In this document: one piece after another, positions 36,007 to 44,384 of the stretch
Position numbering within the stretch: position 1 is the first letter of the stretch
Layout of the letters: the number at the start of each line of letters is the position of its first letter
DNA from: Megasphaera sp. AM44-1BH
GTDB lineage: Bacteria; Bacillota; Negativicutes; Veillonellales; Megasphaeraceae
Length of the DNA stretch: 64,000 bases
Assembly: GCF_003467125.1 (NCBI RefSeq)
Contig: NZ_QSFA01000006.1
Location: 1 to 64,000 of the forward strand
Direction of reading: 5' to 3'
The notes under the pieces: generated by a model
Databases searched by the model: none
Told to the model about the DNA's origin: nothing
What the model saw: only the letters and a program-made list of their open reading frames with translations
Program-made: the position numbers and the translations under genes

Positions 36007-37188
36007 TTATTCTTTTTTCCCTTCCGGTAGTATATTGGCCAGGACGACGTGGTACCGTTCGTTATATTTCTTGATGGAGGCATTGATTTTTTTCCGGATG
36101 GCAATGATGTTTTCTTCGGAATATTCCTCTGGCGGAATGTGCAGGTCACAGATAATATTCGGGTGGCGCGCACCGGCAGTAAAGCGGAGATTGTCCGTAT
36201 GATACTGGGGATATTCCGTCTGGATCAGCGTATCGATATCATGCTTCATGGCCGCAATGATTTTCTGGTCTGTGCAAAGGGGATCCATGTGGACATTGAT
36301 ATTGATCTGGAATTTTTCTTTCAGGATGTCTTCCAGTTCGTCTACGGCCGAATGGACTTCCACAATATCAGACGTATCGGGTACTTCCACATGAATGGAA
36401 GCATACGTGCGCCCGGGACCGTAGTCGTGGATCTTCAGATCGTGGACGCCGACGACATAAGGACAATGCAGGGCGCAGTCGGTGATTCCCTGCACCAGTT
36501 CAGGGTCCGGAGCCTTGCCGAGGAGGATGTTGACGACTTCCTTTGCCAGGCTCCCACCGGAATAGAGGATGAGCAGCCCGATGAGCGTACCGGCTGTAGC
36601 ATCGATGGGAAGTGTCGTGAACTGCTGGGCAATGGTAGCGATGAGGACGCCCGTCGTGGCGATGGCATCGTTGATGCTGTCCGAGGCTGTTGCTTCATTG
36701 ACACTGGAGTGGATTTTACGGGCAATGTAGCGGTTATACAGGCACATCCATCCTTTGACGGCAATGGATGCGACGAGGACAGCGACGCCCCATAGAGAGA
36801 AATCCAGCTCTTCCGGTTCAAAGAATTTCATGACTGACGCTTCACAGAGTTTGTATCCCACGATGAGAATCAGAATGGCAATGGTAAGGGATGCCAGGTA
36901 TTCAAACCGCCCATGCCCGAACGGATGGTCTTCGTCAGGAGGACGATTGCTCAGTTTGGCGCTTATAATAGATATAAAAGAAGACCCCATATCACTGAGG
37001 TTATTGAAGGCATCGGAAATAATAGCGATGCTGCCACTGGTCATGCCGACAAGGAATTTTCCGATGAACAGGAATAAATTGCAGATAATGCCAAGTACAC
37101 CGCCGACAATACTGTATTGTTCGCGGACCTTTTTATCCGTCGTATTGGTGTAGTCATTCACGGTATGGCGGATGATATACTCAATCAT
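36007..37188 (-). CDS. Cation diffusion facilitator family transporter
   Basis: A proton-driven exporter of divalent metals (Zn, Mn, Fe or Co). The 393 residues include six membrane segments. SDAFNNLSDMGSS in helix 2 and the intracellular DEDHPFGHGRFEYLA loop provide the metal-binding Asp and His positions. The cytoplasmic C-terminal domain is longer than usual (about residues 210-393). It contains VHDLKIHDYGPGRTYASIHVEV and then an extra ferredoxin-like stretch. ATG 37188 follows AGAGG. It is separated from the HD gene by 93 bases. The metal is not predictable with confidence. Confidence 0.9.
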   Translation of the reverse strand: MIEYIIRHTVNDYTNTTDKKVREQYSIVGGVLGIICNLFLFIGKFLVGMTSGSIAIISDAFNNLSDMGSSFISIISAKLSNRPPDEDHPFGHGRFEYLASLTIAILILIVGYKLCEASVMKFFEPEELDFSLWGVAVLVASIAVKGWMCLYNRYIARKIHSSVNEATASDSINDAIATTGVLIATIAQQFTTLPIDATAGTLIGLLILYSGGSLAKEVVNILLGKAPDPELVQGITDCALHCPYVVGVHDLKIHDYGPGRTYASIHVEVPDTSDIVEVHSAVDELEDILKEKFQININVHMDPLCTDQKIIAAMKHDIDTLIQTEYPQYHTDNLRFTAGARHPNIICDLHIPPEEYSEENIIAIRKKINASIKKYNERYHVVLANILPEGKKE

Positions 37189-37224
37189 ACATATCGCCTC
37201 TTTGTTATTCTCAATATCTTTATC

Positions 37225-37233
37225 ATTGTAGCA
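37225..37233 (-). promoter_or_regulatory. Extended -10 promoter of the cation exporter gene
   Basis: On the minus strand TGCTACAAT (TGn plus TACAAT) stands 36 bases before the start codon. Confidence 0.5.
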
Positions 37234-37316
37234 CGAAAAGAACAGGTTGTGTAGAGATATCATGAGAAATGAGAAAAAGTATACTGGATATACAGTCTTG
37301 TTTTTGCTATCTCAGT

Positions 37317-37345
37317 TTGACAAATGGTGTAGAATTTTGTAGTAT
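37317..37345 (+). promoter_or_regulatory. Promoter of the 131-residue unknown gene
   Basis: TTGACA (37317-37322) and TAGTAT (37340-37345) are spaced by 17 bases. Confidence 0.7.
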
Positions 37346-37404
37346 AAAAGGGCACAGTGATTGATATGTGTCTGTGAATTTGTACGGTGGAGGGTTCAGT
37401 CGAT

Positions 37405-37800
37405 ATGAGTTTACAATATGTAAAAGGCAGTTATATGGATGAAGTCATGTACGGTGACAAGCCTGTATTGTTTACGCTCGAAGGTCTCGGTGAGGACCAG
37501 AAGGAAGAGGCCGAACGGTATAGCAAAAAAATATGGGACTGGATTCATCAGCATCATGTCCGTGTATTGGCCCATGCACCGCTCATTGCCAATTTCAAGA
37601 ACAAGAAATGGCGTTCCGACGGGGAACCGGAAATATCTGCGGAAGAAATCCGGGGATATCTGAAACATATCAACTCCGTCTATGTTACCTATCGCGGCGG
37701 GTTCGATATTTTCTTTGATACGAACGAGCTGTTCCAGGAACGGTCCATCGTCGTACGGGTTGGAAAAAATTTTGTTTTTGAAGGATTCAGTCTTTTGTAA
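37405..37800 (+). CDS. Uncharacterised 131-residue protein, possibly DUF2262-like
   Basis: A soluble, acidic protein without a signal peptide or membrane segment. The N-terminal half is predicted helical (EDQKEEAERYSKKIWDWIHQH). The C-terminal half alternates strands around SVYVTYRGGFDIFFDTNELF and SIVVRVG, a pattern that resembles DUF2262 proteins as I recall them. ATG 37405 follows GGAGGG; a GTG six codons earlier overlaps that site. It ends just before the promoter of the SCIFF peptide, in the same direction and without a terminator between them, so some read-through is possible. No function is assigned. Confidence 0.75.
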   Translation: MSLQYVKGSYMDEVMYGDKPVLFTLEGLGEDQKEEAERYSKKIWDWIHQHHVRVLAHAPLIANFKNKKWRSDGEPEISAEEIRGYLKHINSVYVTYRGGFDIFFDTNELFQERSIVVRVGKNFVFEGFSLL

Positions 37801-37804
37801 AACA

Positions 37805-37833
37805 TTGTAGAAAATACGGTTCTATGTTACAAT
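37805..37833 (+). promoter_or_regulatory. Promoter of the SCIFF operon
   Basis: TTGTAG (37805-37810) and TACAAT (37828-37833) are spaced by 17 bases, with TGT directly before the -10 (extended -10). The start codon is 30 bases downstream. Confidence 0.75.
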
Positions 37834-37863
37834 AATACCAGTTATATTAGAGAGGTGAATACC

Positions 37864-38004
37864 ATGGCAAAACACATCATTACGATCAATACAGAATCTA
37901 TCCAGAAGACGGCTCAGCACGCCGGCTGCAGCGAATGCCAGACTTCCTGCCAGTCCGCCTGCAAAACGTCCTGCACAGTAGGCAATCAGGTCTGCACAAA
38001 ATAA
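37864..38004 (+). CDS. scfA: SCIFF ranthipeptide precursor, six cysteines in 46 residues
   Basis: A 46-residue peptide, MAKHIITINTESIQ in its leader, followed by a core with Cys22, 25, 29, 33, 37 and 44. The end SACKTSCTVGNQVC is the near-invariant SCIFF signature (six cysteines in forty-five residues). Its radical SAM maturase is directly downstream. By alignment with the C. thermocellum CteA peptide (Cys32-Thr37 bridge, as I recall), the first thioether here is expected between Cys33 and Thr38. GAGAGGTG precedes ATG 37864. The bridged product's function is unknown across the family; a quorum-like or core cellular role has been suggested. Confidence 0.95.
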   Translation: MAKHIITINTESIQKTAQHAGCSECQTSCQSACKTSCTVGNQVCTK

Positions 38005-38023
38005 GGTTGAACATTGAGGGGAC

Positions 38024-38056
38024 ACCCTTTACCGGAAGGTAAAGGGTATTCTTTTT
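38024..38056 (+). terminator. Terminator/attenuator between SCIFF peptide and maturase
   Basis: ACCCTTTACC (38024-38033) and GGTAAAGGGT (38038-38047) form a perfect 10-bp stem with a GGAA tetraloop and a T-rich tract. It sits 20 bases after the peptide stop and overlaps nothing but the maturase ribosome-binding region, so it probably sets a high peptide-to-enzyme ratio. Confidence 0.88.
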
Positions 38057-38069
38057 GTATGGAGGAACT

Positions 38070-39464
38070 ATGTCTGAACAAATCAATCCGATGATCCATA
38101 AATATTGCCAGAATGGAACGTATATGCTGCTCGATGTCAACAGCGGCATCATCAATGTCATCGACAAGGTGACTTACGATATTCTCGACATCTATGACGG
38201 CACCAACAAGGATGCCGTCTATGAAGCACTGGGGACGACCTATTCCCAAAGAGAACTCGATGAATCTCTGGCAGAACTGGATGAACTGATCGGAAAGGAA
38301 ATGCTTTTTGCACCGATGTGCGACAATTTCAAAGTCGTGGCAGAGGAAGAACCGGTCATCAAATCCCTGTGCCTCAATATCGCCCACGACTGTAATCTGC
38401 GCTGCAAATACTGTTTTGCGTCCCAGGGCGATTATGACACGCATAAACGGGAACTCATGAGCTTCGACGTGGCAAAACGGGCTGTCGATCTGCTCATCAG
38501 GAGTACGGAAGGCAAGCGGCAGCACTGTGAAATCGATTTCTTCGGCGGCGAACCGCTCATGAATTTCGATGTGGTGAAACAGACCATTGAATATATCCGG
38601 GAACAGGAAAAAATTCACAATAAGATTTTTAAACTGTCGCTTACGACGAATGGGATGCTGCTCGACCCGGCCAAGGTGAAATATCTGACCGACCAGCACA
38701 TCAGCCTGATCCTCAGTCTCGATGGCCGTCCGGAAGTACACAACCGCATGCGCCCCGATGCAGGCGGCCGTGATTCCTATGACACCTGCGCCAGGAATCA
38801 GGTCTATGCAGCCAAACACCGCAATGGAGAAGAATATTACGTCCGTGGCACCTACACCAAATACAACCTGGATTTTACGGAAGATGTCCGGCATATGGCC
38901 GACCTGGGCTTTGAAGGGCTTTCCATGGAACCCGTTGTCGGAGACGACCTGTCGTATGCTATCACCGATGACGACCTTCCCCGCATTTTTGATGAATACG
39001 ACCGGCTTACTGATTTTTATCTCCAGCGCTATGATGAAGGCTGTCCGTTCATTTATTACCACTTTATCATGGACCTGTACCGCGGTCCCTGCATTGCCAA
39101 ACGGCTGCGCGGCTGCGGCGCCGGCCATGAATATATGTGTGTCGTCCCCAATGGCGATATCTATCCCTGCCACCAGTTCGTAGGACAGGACGGATACGTC
39201 ATCGGCAACGTTTATGAAGGCGTGACCAATGATACGCTGCCGGCGTTGTTCCGCGATATGCACGTCCTCAACAAGCCGGAATGCTGTAAGTGCTGGGCCA
39301 AGTTTTTCTGCAGCGGCGGATGCCACGCCAACAATATCAAGTATGGCGGCAATATCCAGACGCCCTATGAACTAAGCTGCCGGATCCAGAAAAAGCGCAT
39401 CGAATGTGCTATGTATATCCAGGCAAAACTGGCCATGAAGCGGCAGGAAGCCGCACAGGAGTGA
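38070..39464 (+). CDS. scfB: SCIFF radical SAM/SPASM maturase (thioether-forming)
   Basis: Installs cysteine-to-threonine thioether bridges in the SCIFF peptide by S-adenosylmethionine radical chemistry. In 464 residues, an N-terminal PqqD/RRE-like domain (about 1-90) should bind the leader. The radical SAM cluster motif is Cys108-x3-Cys112-x2-Cys115 (CNLRCKYC). EIDFFGGEPLMNFD is the family SAM-binding GGE motif. The C-terminal SPASM domain has two groups of cysteines (RGCGAGHEYMCVV to YPC, and KPECCKCWAKFFCSGGC) for two auxiliary 4Fe-4S clusters. ATG 38070 follows GGAGG; the longer frame starts upstream of that site. Confidence 0.95.
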   Translation: MSEQINPMIHKYCQNGTYMLLDVNSGIINVIDKVTYDILDIYDGTNKDAVYEALGTTYSQRELDESLAELDELIGKEMLFAPMCDNFKVVAEEEPVIKSLCLNIAHDCNLRCKYCFASQGDYDTHKRELMSFDVAKRAVDLLIRSTEGKRQHCEIDFFGGEPLMNFDVVKQTIEYIREQEKIHNKIFKLSLTTNGMLLDPAKVKYLTDQHISLILSLDGRPEVHNRMRPDAGGRDSYDTCARNQVYAAKHRNGEEYYVRGTYTKYNLDFTEDVRHMADLGFEGLSMEPVVGDDLSYAITDDDLPRIFDEYDRLTDFYLQRYDEGCPFIYYHFIMDLYRGPCIAKRLRGCGAGHEYMCVVPNGDIYPCHQFVGQDGYVIGNVYEGVTNDTLPALFRDMHVLNKPECCKCWAKFFCSGGCHANNIKYGGNIQTPYELSCRIQKKRIECAMYIQAKLAMKRQEAAQE

Positions 39465-39468
39465 TGAT

Positions 39469-39630
39469 ATGGTCCGCAGGATAAACATATTTCTCTGGCT
39501 TGTCGTATTTTTTTATCTGATTTACGCGATGGTCATGGAAGGGCCGACGGCTAAGATAATCGGCCTGATGGTGCTGGCAATCCTCGCCGTCATAGCCCAG
39601 ATTATCGGGCGTCGCCGGCAGAAGAAATAA
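39469..39630 (+). CDS. 53-residue two-helix membrane protein of the SCIFF operon
   Basis: A small open reading frame starting four bases after the maturase stop, with GTGATG immediately before it (probably translationally coupled). It encodes two hydrophobic helices (about 5-21 and 29-46) joined by a short MEGPTAK turn, with a basic tail RRRQKK that should lie in the cytoplasm. No conserved cysteine is present. It is not a known member of SCIFF loci to my knowledge. Candidate roles are export, anchoring of the maturase or an unrelated membrane function; none is proven. Confidence 0.75.
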   Translation: MVRRINIFLWLVVFFYLIYAMVMEGPTAKIIGLMVLAILAVIAQIIGRRRQKK

Positions 39631-39634
39631 GTGG

Positions 39635-39665
39635 ACGGGGCTGTATGGGCAGCCCCGTTTTCTTG
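39635..39665 (+). terminator. Terminator of the SCIFF operon
   Basis: ACGGGGCTG (39635-39643) pairs with CAGCCCCGT (39650-39658), followed by a T-rich tract. Confidence 0.9.
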
Positions 39666-39715
39666 CAGGACATAGCGCTTTTTTTTAAATTGCATAATAA
39701 AATGTACCAAAAGAG

Positions 39716-39744
39716 TTGACTTTAATCCCGTATTGGAGTAATCT
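39716..39744 (+). promoter_or_regulatory. Promoter of sufCBDSU with an overlapping dyad
   Basis: TTGACT (39716-39721) and TAATCT (39739-39744) are spaced by 17 bases. An imperfect dyad, ACTTTAAT-CCCGT-ATTGGAGT (39719-39739, 6 of 8 pairs), lies between and over the two boxes. It could be an operator for an Rrf2-type iron-sulfur regulator. Confidence 0.65.
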
Positions 39745-39818
39745 TATGTGTAGCTAAAGAGTATACATTACAGATTAGCTCTGATACGGTTTAAAAAGTT
39801 TCATAGGAGTGATACAAC

Positions 39819-40565
39819 ATGAGCGAATTACTGAGAGTAGAAGGATTACATATCGCCGTAGATGGCAAAGAAATCCTGAAAGGTCTCGATTTAACGATTA
39901 ATACAGGGGAAACCCACGTTATCATGGGTTCCAATGGCGCCGGCAAATCGACGCTGTTCAATGCGATTATGGGCAATCCGAAATATGTCGTAACAGCAGG
40001 CAGGATTTTCTTTGAAGGAAAGGATATTACTGACGCCCCCGTCAATGAACGCGCCAAAGCCGGTATTTTTATGGCATTCCAGCAGCCTATTGCTGTACAG
40101 GGCATTTCCGTTGAAAATTTCATCCGCAATGCCAAGAGCACCGTTTCGGGACAGCAGCAGCGCATCATGCCCTTCCGCAGAAAGCTCCATGCCCAGATGG
40201 AACAGCTGAAAATGGACAAATCCTATGCCGAACGGTATGTCAATGATGGTTTTTCCGGTGGTGAACGGAAGAAGACGGAAATTCTTCAGATGTGCATGCT
40301 CGAACCGAAACTGACCATGCTCGATGAAATCGATTCGGGCCTCGATGTCGATGCCGTCCGCATCGTTTCGGAAACGGTATCCCAGTATCATAATGAAACC
40401 AATTCTATCCTGGTCATTACCCATCATAGCGAAATCCTGCAGCATCTCAAACCGGATTTCGTTCACGTCCTCATCAATGGCCGCATTGTCAAGAGCGGTG
40501 ACGCATCGCTCATCCAGACCATTGAAGCCAACGGGTACGAAGCTTTCAGAGGACAGGCTGAATAG
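39819..40565 (+). CDS. sufC: Fe-S cluster assembly ATPase
   Basis: An ABC-type ATPase that forms the SufBCD scaffold complex and drives Fe-S cluster assembly. In 248 residues it has Walker A GSNGAGKST, the signature FSGGERKKTEI, Walker B LTMLDEIDSGLDVDA and a switch histidine in VITHHS. The EIDSGLDVDA motif is typical of SufC and absent from ordinary transporters. It is the first gene of sufCBDSU, and AGGAG precedes the ATG. Confidence 0.97.
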   Translation: MSELLRVEGLHIAVDGKEILKGLDLTINTGETHVIMGSNGAGKSTLFNAIMGNPKYVVTAGRIFFEGKDITDAPVNERAKAGIFMAFQQPIAVQGISVENFIRNAKSTVSGQQQRIMPFRRKLHAQMEQLKMDKSYAERYVNDGFSGGERKKTEILQMCMLEPKLTMLDEIDSGLDVDAVRIVSETVSQYHNETNSILVITHHSEILQHLKPDFVHVLINGRIVKSGDASLIQTIEANGYEAFRGQAE

Positions 40566-40576
40566 GAGGCAGGACT

Positions 40577-42034
40577 ATGGCTGATGAAAAAGAAAAGCTG
40601 GTCGAAGAACGGGAAGAAAAACTGAACGCAGAACGTCAGAAAATCGATACCTTCTCCGATTTCGGCAATATGTATAATTTTAAAAAGGATTTTAACTATT
40701 CCTACAAGACGGAAGCAGGGCTCACGGAAGACATTGTCCGCGAAATTTCGGAAAAGAAACACGAACCGCAGTGGATGCTCGATTTCCGCCTCAAATCCCT
40801 CGATATCTTTAATCATATGGAATATCCCGACTGGGGCCCGGATATCAGCGGCCTCGATATGGACAATATCGTCACTTATGTCCGCCCGAACGCCCAGATG
40901 AAAGCCGACTGGAACGACGTTCCCGATGACATCAAGGATACGTTTGACCGCCTGGGGATCCCCGAAGCGGAAAAGACGTCTCTGGCCGGCGTCGGCGCCC
41001 AGTACGACTCGGAAGTCGTCTATCACAGCATCCAGGACGAACTGGTACAGCAGGGTGTCGTCTACACGGATTTTGATTCGGCTCTGGAAAAGTACGAAGA
41101 TATCGTCAAGTCCCATTTCATGAAACTCGTACCGCCGACGGATCATAAATTCGCTGCCCTCCATGGCGCCGTCTGGTCCGGTGGCTCCTTCGTCTACGTA
41201 CCGGCCGGTGTCGATGTGTCCATTCCCCTGCAGAGCTATTTCCGCCTCAATGCACCGGGGGCAGGCCAGTTCGAACACACCATGATCATCGTCGAAAAGG
41301 GTGCCAAAGTCCACTTTATCGAAGGCTGTTCGGCACCGAAATACAACGTGGCCAACCTCCATGCCGGCTGCGTCGAACTCTTCATCGGCGACGATGCGTC
41401 CCTGACTTATTCGACTATCGAAAACTGGTCCAAGAACATGTACAACCTCAATACGAAACGGGCCATCGTCGGCAAGAACGGGACCATCAACTGGGTTACC
41501 GGGTCCTTTGGTTCCCACACATCCTGTCTCTATCCCATGAGTATTCTCCAGGGAGAAGGGGCACACTGTGAATTTACAGGCGTCACCTTCGCCGGCAAGG
41601 GACAGTATCTCGATACGGGTTCCAAAGTCGTTCACAATGCACCTCATACGACGAGCAACATCAATTCCAAATCCATCAGCAAGAGCGGCGGCGTCTGCAT
41701 CTATCGCGGCAGCGTCGTCATCAATCCCAAGGCAGAAGGAGCCAAGGCCAATGTCAGCTGTGAATCGCTCATGCTGGACGAACAGTCCCAGTCCGATACG
41801 ATCCCGGCTATCGTCGTCAAGAACGACAACATCGACCTGGGCCACGAAGCCTCTATCGGCCGTATTTCCGATGAAGCGATTTTCTATCTCATGAGCCGCG
41901 GCCTCAGTGAAGATGAAGCCCGGGCCATGCTCGTACGTGGATTCGTAGAACCGGTTTCCAAGGCACTGCCGTTAGAATATGCTGTTGAAATGAATAACCT
42001 GATCAACCTCGAACTCAAAGGTTCGTTGAAATAA
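40577..42034 (+). CDS. sufB: Fe-S cluster scaffold protein
   Basis: Part of the SufBCD scaffold where clusters are built. The 485 residues show the SufB family features: a helical N-terminus, then the parallel beta-helix core (GGSFVYVPAGVDVSIPLQSYF, HFIEGCSAP) and the C-terminal GRISDEAIFYLMSRGLSE block. A GCS cysteine near residue 256 and a later ANVSCESLMLDE cysteine are candidate sulfur or cluster ligands. It starts 11 bases after sufC with AGGAGG. Confidence 0.97.
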   Translation: MADEKEKLVEEREEKLNAERQKIDTFSDFGNMYNFKKDFNYSYKTEAGLTEDIVREISEKKHEPQWMLDFRLKSLDIFNHMEYPDWGPDISGLDMDNIVTYVRPNAQMKADWNDVPDDIKDTFDRLGIPEAEKTSLAGVGAQYDSEVVYHSIQDELVQQGVVYTDFDSALEKYEDIVKSHFMKLVPPTDHKFAALHGAVWSGGSFVYVPAGVDVSIPLQSYFRLNAPGAGQFEHTMIIVEKGAKVHFIEGCSAPKYNVANLHAGCVELFIGDDASLTYSTIENWSKNMYNLNTKRAIVGKNGTINWVTGSFGSHTSCLYPMSILQGEGAHCEFTGVTFAGKGQYLDTGSKVVHNAPHTTSNINSKSISKSGGVCIYRGSVVINPKAEGAKANVSCESLMLDEQSQSDTIPAIVVKNDNIDLGHEASIGRISDEAIFYLMSRGLSEDEARAMLVRGFVEPVSKALPLEYAVEMNNLINLELKGSLK

Positions 42035-42049
42035 GGGAGGAGGAGAAGA

Positions 42050-43186
42050 ATGGCAAAAGATAAAGCAGTCGTACAATACAATCAGCTTCCGCGTCCTACC
42101 TTCCGCTGGATGAAAGTCAATCACCTCGATTTAGAACCTCTGGCACAGCAGTCCGTCCTTTCCTACACGCCGGCTGAACGCCATACCGGTGATGCCGCCG
42201 TGTCCTTTTATACAGGCCGGCAGGTACCGGAACTGGGTGATTTCCAGGGGGCCAATGAAAAAGATCTCAAAAAGGCTCTCAATGAAAGCAATACAGGCTG
42301 TGCCGTAACAGTCGGTGACGGCCAGAAAGGCACCGTATGGCTCGATTATACGGTCAGCGCCGCTGTCCCGCAGATTACGGGCCAGCTCAGCATCCAGGCC
42401 GGAGACCACAGCGACCTCACGGTATACCTGATTTTTGACGGCGATGCTGCCGGCGGATACGTCAATTTCCTGACCTATGTCAAGACCGGTGAACAGGCCC
42501 ACGTCAAAATCAGCAAAGTCCAGCTCCACGGTCATCACGTCCGTCACGTTGAACATCGTTATGCTGATGCCGGCAAAGAAAGCACCATCGATTATGTCAG
42601 TGCCGAAATCGGGGCCAAAGCGGCCATCGTCTACTATAAGACGGATTTGATGCATGACGAAAGCAATTTCAACAGTCAGGCCATGTATCTGGGAAATGAC
42701 GACCAGATCGTCGATTTTTCCTACTGGGTGCCGACAAAAGGGATAAAAACCAATACGGATATCCTGACGACGGGGGCCCTCCTCGATACGTCGAAGAAAT
42801 ACTTCCGCGGTACCATTGATTTCCTCCGCGGTGGCAAAAAAGCCGTCGGATCTGAATCGGATACATGCATCCTGCTGAGCCCCAACGTCCATTCCATTTC
42901 GGTGCCGCTCCTGCTGTGCAAGGAAGACGACGTCGTCGGCAATCATGCATCCAGTGCCGGTCAGATTGATAAGGATAAGCTGTTTTACCTCATGAGCCGC
43001 GGCTTCAATGAAGCAGGAGCCCAGCTGATTATCGTCGAATCCAATATCCGCCCGGTCATCGATAAGCTGGGAGATACGGATTTAGAAAATAAAGTTCTGC
43101 AGGCTGTACGGGAAAAGATGCAGTTCTGCTACAAGAAAGGTGATTGCCATGCTAAATGTACGCAAAGATTTCCCCATCTTGACTAA
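42050..43186 (+). CDS. sufD: Fe-S cluster assembly protein SufD
   Basis: The SufB paralogue that completes the SufBC2D scaffold. The 378 residues end in a beta-helix with CKEDDVVGNHASSAGQIDKDKLFYLMSRGFNEA, including the histidine (in VGNHASS) that pairs with SufB in cluster binding. The C-terminus is unusually cysteine-rich (CYKKGDCHAKC). Its last 38 bases overlap the start of sufS in another frame. The ribosome-binding site of sufS is inside it. Confidence 0.95.
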   Translation: MAKDKAVVQYNQLPRPTFRWMKVNHLDLEPLAQQSVLSYTPAERHTGDAAVSFYTGRQVPELGDFQGANEKDLKKALNESNTGCAVTVGDGQKGTVWLDYTVSAAVPQITGQLSIQAGDHSDLTVYLIFDGDAAGGYVNFLTYVKTGEQAHVKISKVQLHGHHVRHVEHRYADAGKESTIDYVSAEIGAKAAIVYYKTDLMHDESNFNSQAMYLGNDDQIVDFSYWVPTKGIKTNTDILTTGALLDTSKKYFRGTIDFLRGGKKAVGSESDTCILLSPNVHSISVPLLLCKEDDVVGNHASSAGQIDKDKLFYLMSRGFNEAGAQLIIVESNIRPVIDKLGDTDLENKVLQAVREKMQFCYKKGDCHAKCTQRFPHLD

Positions 43187-44369
43187 AGTTCATAATGGTC
43201 ATCAGATTGTTTATTTTGACAATGCTGCGACGACGCAGAAGCCGTACCAGGTCATTCATGCCATCGTAGACCTTCTGGAACATCACAATGGCAATCCCCA
43301 TCGCGGCGCCCATATCCTGAGTATCGAAGCTGGCGAAGTCTATGATGAAGCCCGCGAAGCCGTACGCCGCTTCATCAATGCTGCATCGAGTGAAGAAGTC
43401 GTCTTCGTCCGCAACACGACGGAAGCCCTGAACCTCATTGCCCGCAGCTATGCTGAACCGAAATTGAAGAAAGGCGATAAAATCGTCATTCCTATTTCGG
43501 AACATCATTCCAATCTGGTTACCTGGCAGCGTGTCTGCCAGAAGACCGGGGCCGAACTGGTCTATATGTACCTCGACAAGGAAGGCCATTTTACGGAAGA
43601 AGACCTGGCCAAAATCGATGACAAGACGAAAATCGTTTCCTTTGCCGCCGTCAGCAATGTCTTTGGCATGAAACGGCCCGTAAAGGACCTCGTCGCCAGA
43701 GCTCATGCCGTAGGAGCCATTGCCATCGTCGATGGCGCCCAGTCCACGCCTCATATGAAGACGGATGTGCAGGACCTGGATTGCGATTTCTTCGTATTCT
43801 CCGGCCACAAGATGTGCGGTTCTGCCAGCACGGGCGTACTCTATGGCAAGAAAGCCATCCTGGAAGGAATGGAACCGTTCCTCCTGGGCGGCGATATGAT
43901 TGAATACGTACAGGAACAGTCCACGACGTTCAATGAACTGCCTTATAAGTTTGAAGCCGGTTCCCAGAACGTAGAAGGCGCTGTCGCCCTTCACGCCGCT
44001 ATCGATTATCTCGAAAATATCGGCATGGACAATATTGAAGCCCATGAATACGAACTGACGAAACACTGTCTGGAAGGGATGAAGAAGATTCCCCATATCC
44101 ACATCATCGGCAGTACGGATCCGGAAGAAAAGACCGGTGTCATCACCTTTACCATCGACGGCGTCCATCCTCATGATGCGGCTACGATTCTCGACAGCTT
44201 CGGCATTGCCATCCGCTCGGGCCACCATTGCGCCCAGCCGCTCGGCGCCCATCTCGGCGTAGAAGCCTCCAACCGTGCCAGCTTCTATATCTACAATACC
44301 CTCGAAGAAGTGGATTACTTCCTGGAAAAACTGCCCCTCGTCCGCAAGCAGATGGGCTTTACAGATTAA
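43149..44369 (+). CDS. sufS: Cysteine desulfurase, SufS type
   Basis: A PLP enzyme that releases sulfur from cysteine for the SufU/SufB scaffold. In 406 residues Lys221 (FSGHKMCG) forms the Schiff base, and Cys361 (RSGHHCAQP) takes up the persulfide. FDNAATTQKP is the family opening. ATG 43149 is used with AAAGGTG in front; it overlaps the end of sufD by 38 bases, implying translational coupling. Confidence 0.97.
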   Translation: MLNVRKDFPILTKVHNGHQIVYFDNAATTQKPYQVIHAIVDLLEHHNGNPHRGAHILSIEAGEVYDEAREAVRRFINAASSEEVVFVRNTTEALNLIARSYAEPKLKKGDKIVIPISEHHSNLVTWQRVCQKTGAELVYMYLDKEGHFTEEDLAKIDDKTKIVSFAAVSNVFGMKRPVKDLVARAHAVGAIAIVDGAQSTPHMKTDVQDLDCDFFVFSGHKMCGSASTGVLYGKKAILEGMEPFLLGGDMIEYVQEQSTTFNELPYKFEAGSQNVEGAVALHAAIDYLENIGMDNIEAHEYELTKHCLEGMKKIPHIHIIGSTDPEEKTGVITFTIDGVHPHDAATILDSFGIAIRSGHHCAQPLGAHLGVEASNRASFYIYNTLEEVDYFLEKLPLVRKQMGFTD

Positions 44370-44384
44370 GGAGATAGAAGAATC

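Noticed and set aside
37990..38070. Hairpin as an ordinary end-of-operon terminator of the SCIFF peptide
   Set aside because: The maturase follows at once with no second promoter visible, so it is better read as an attenuator within one operon.
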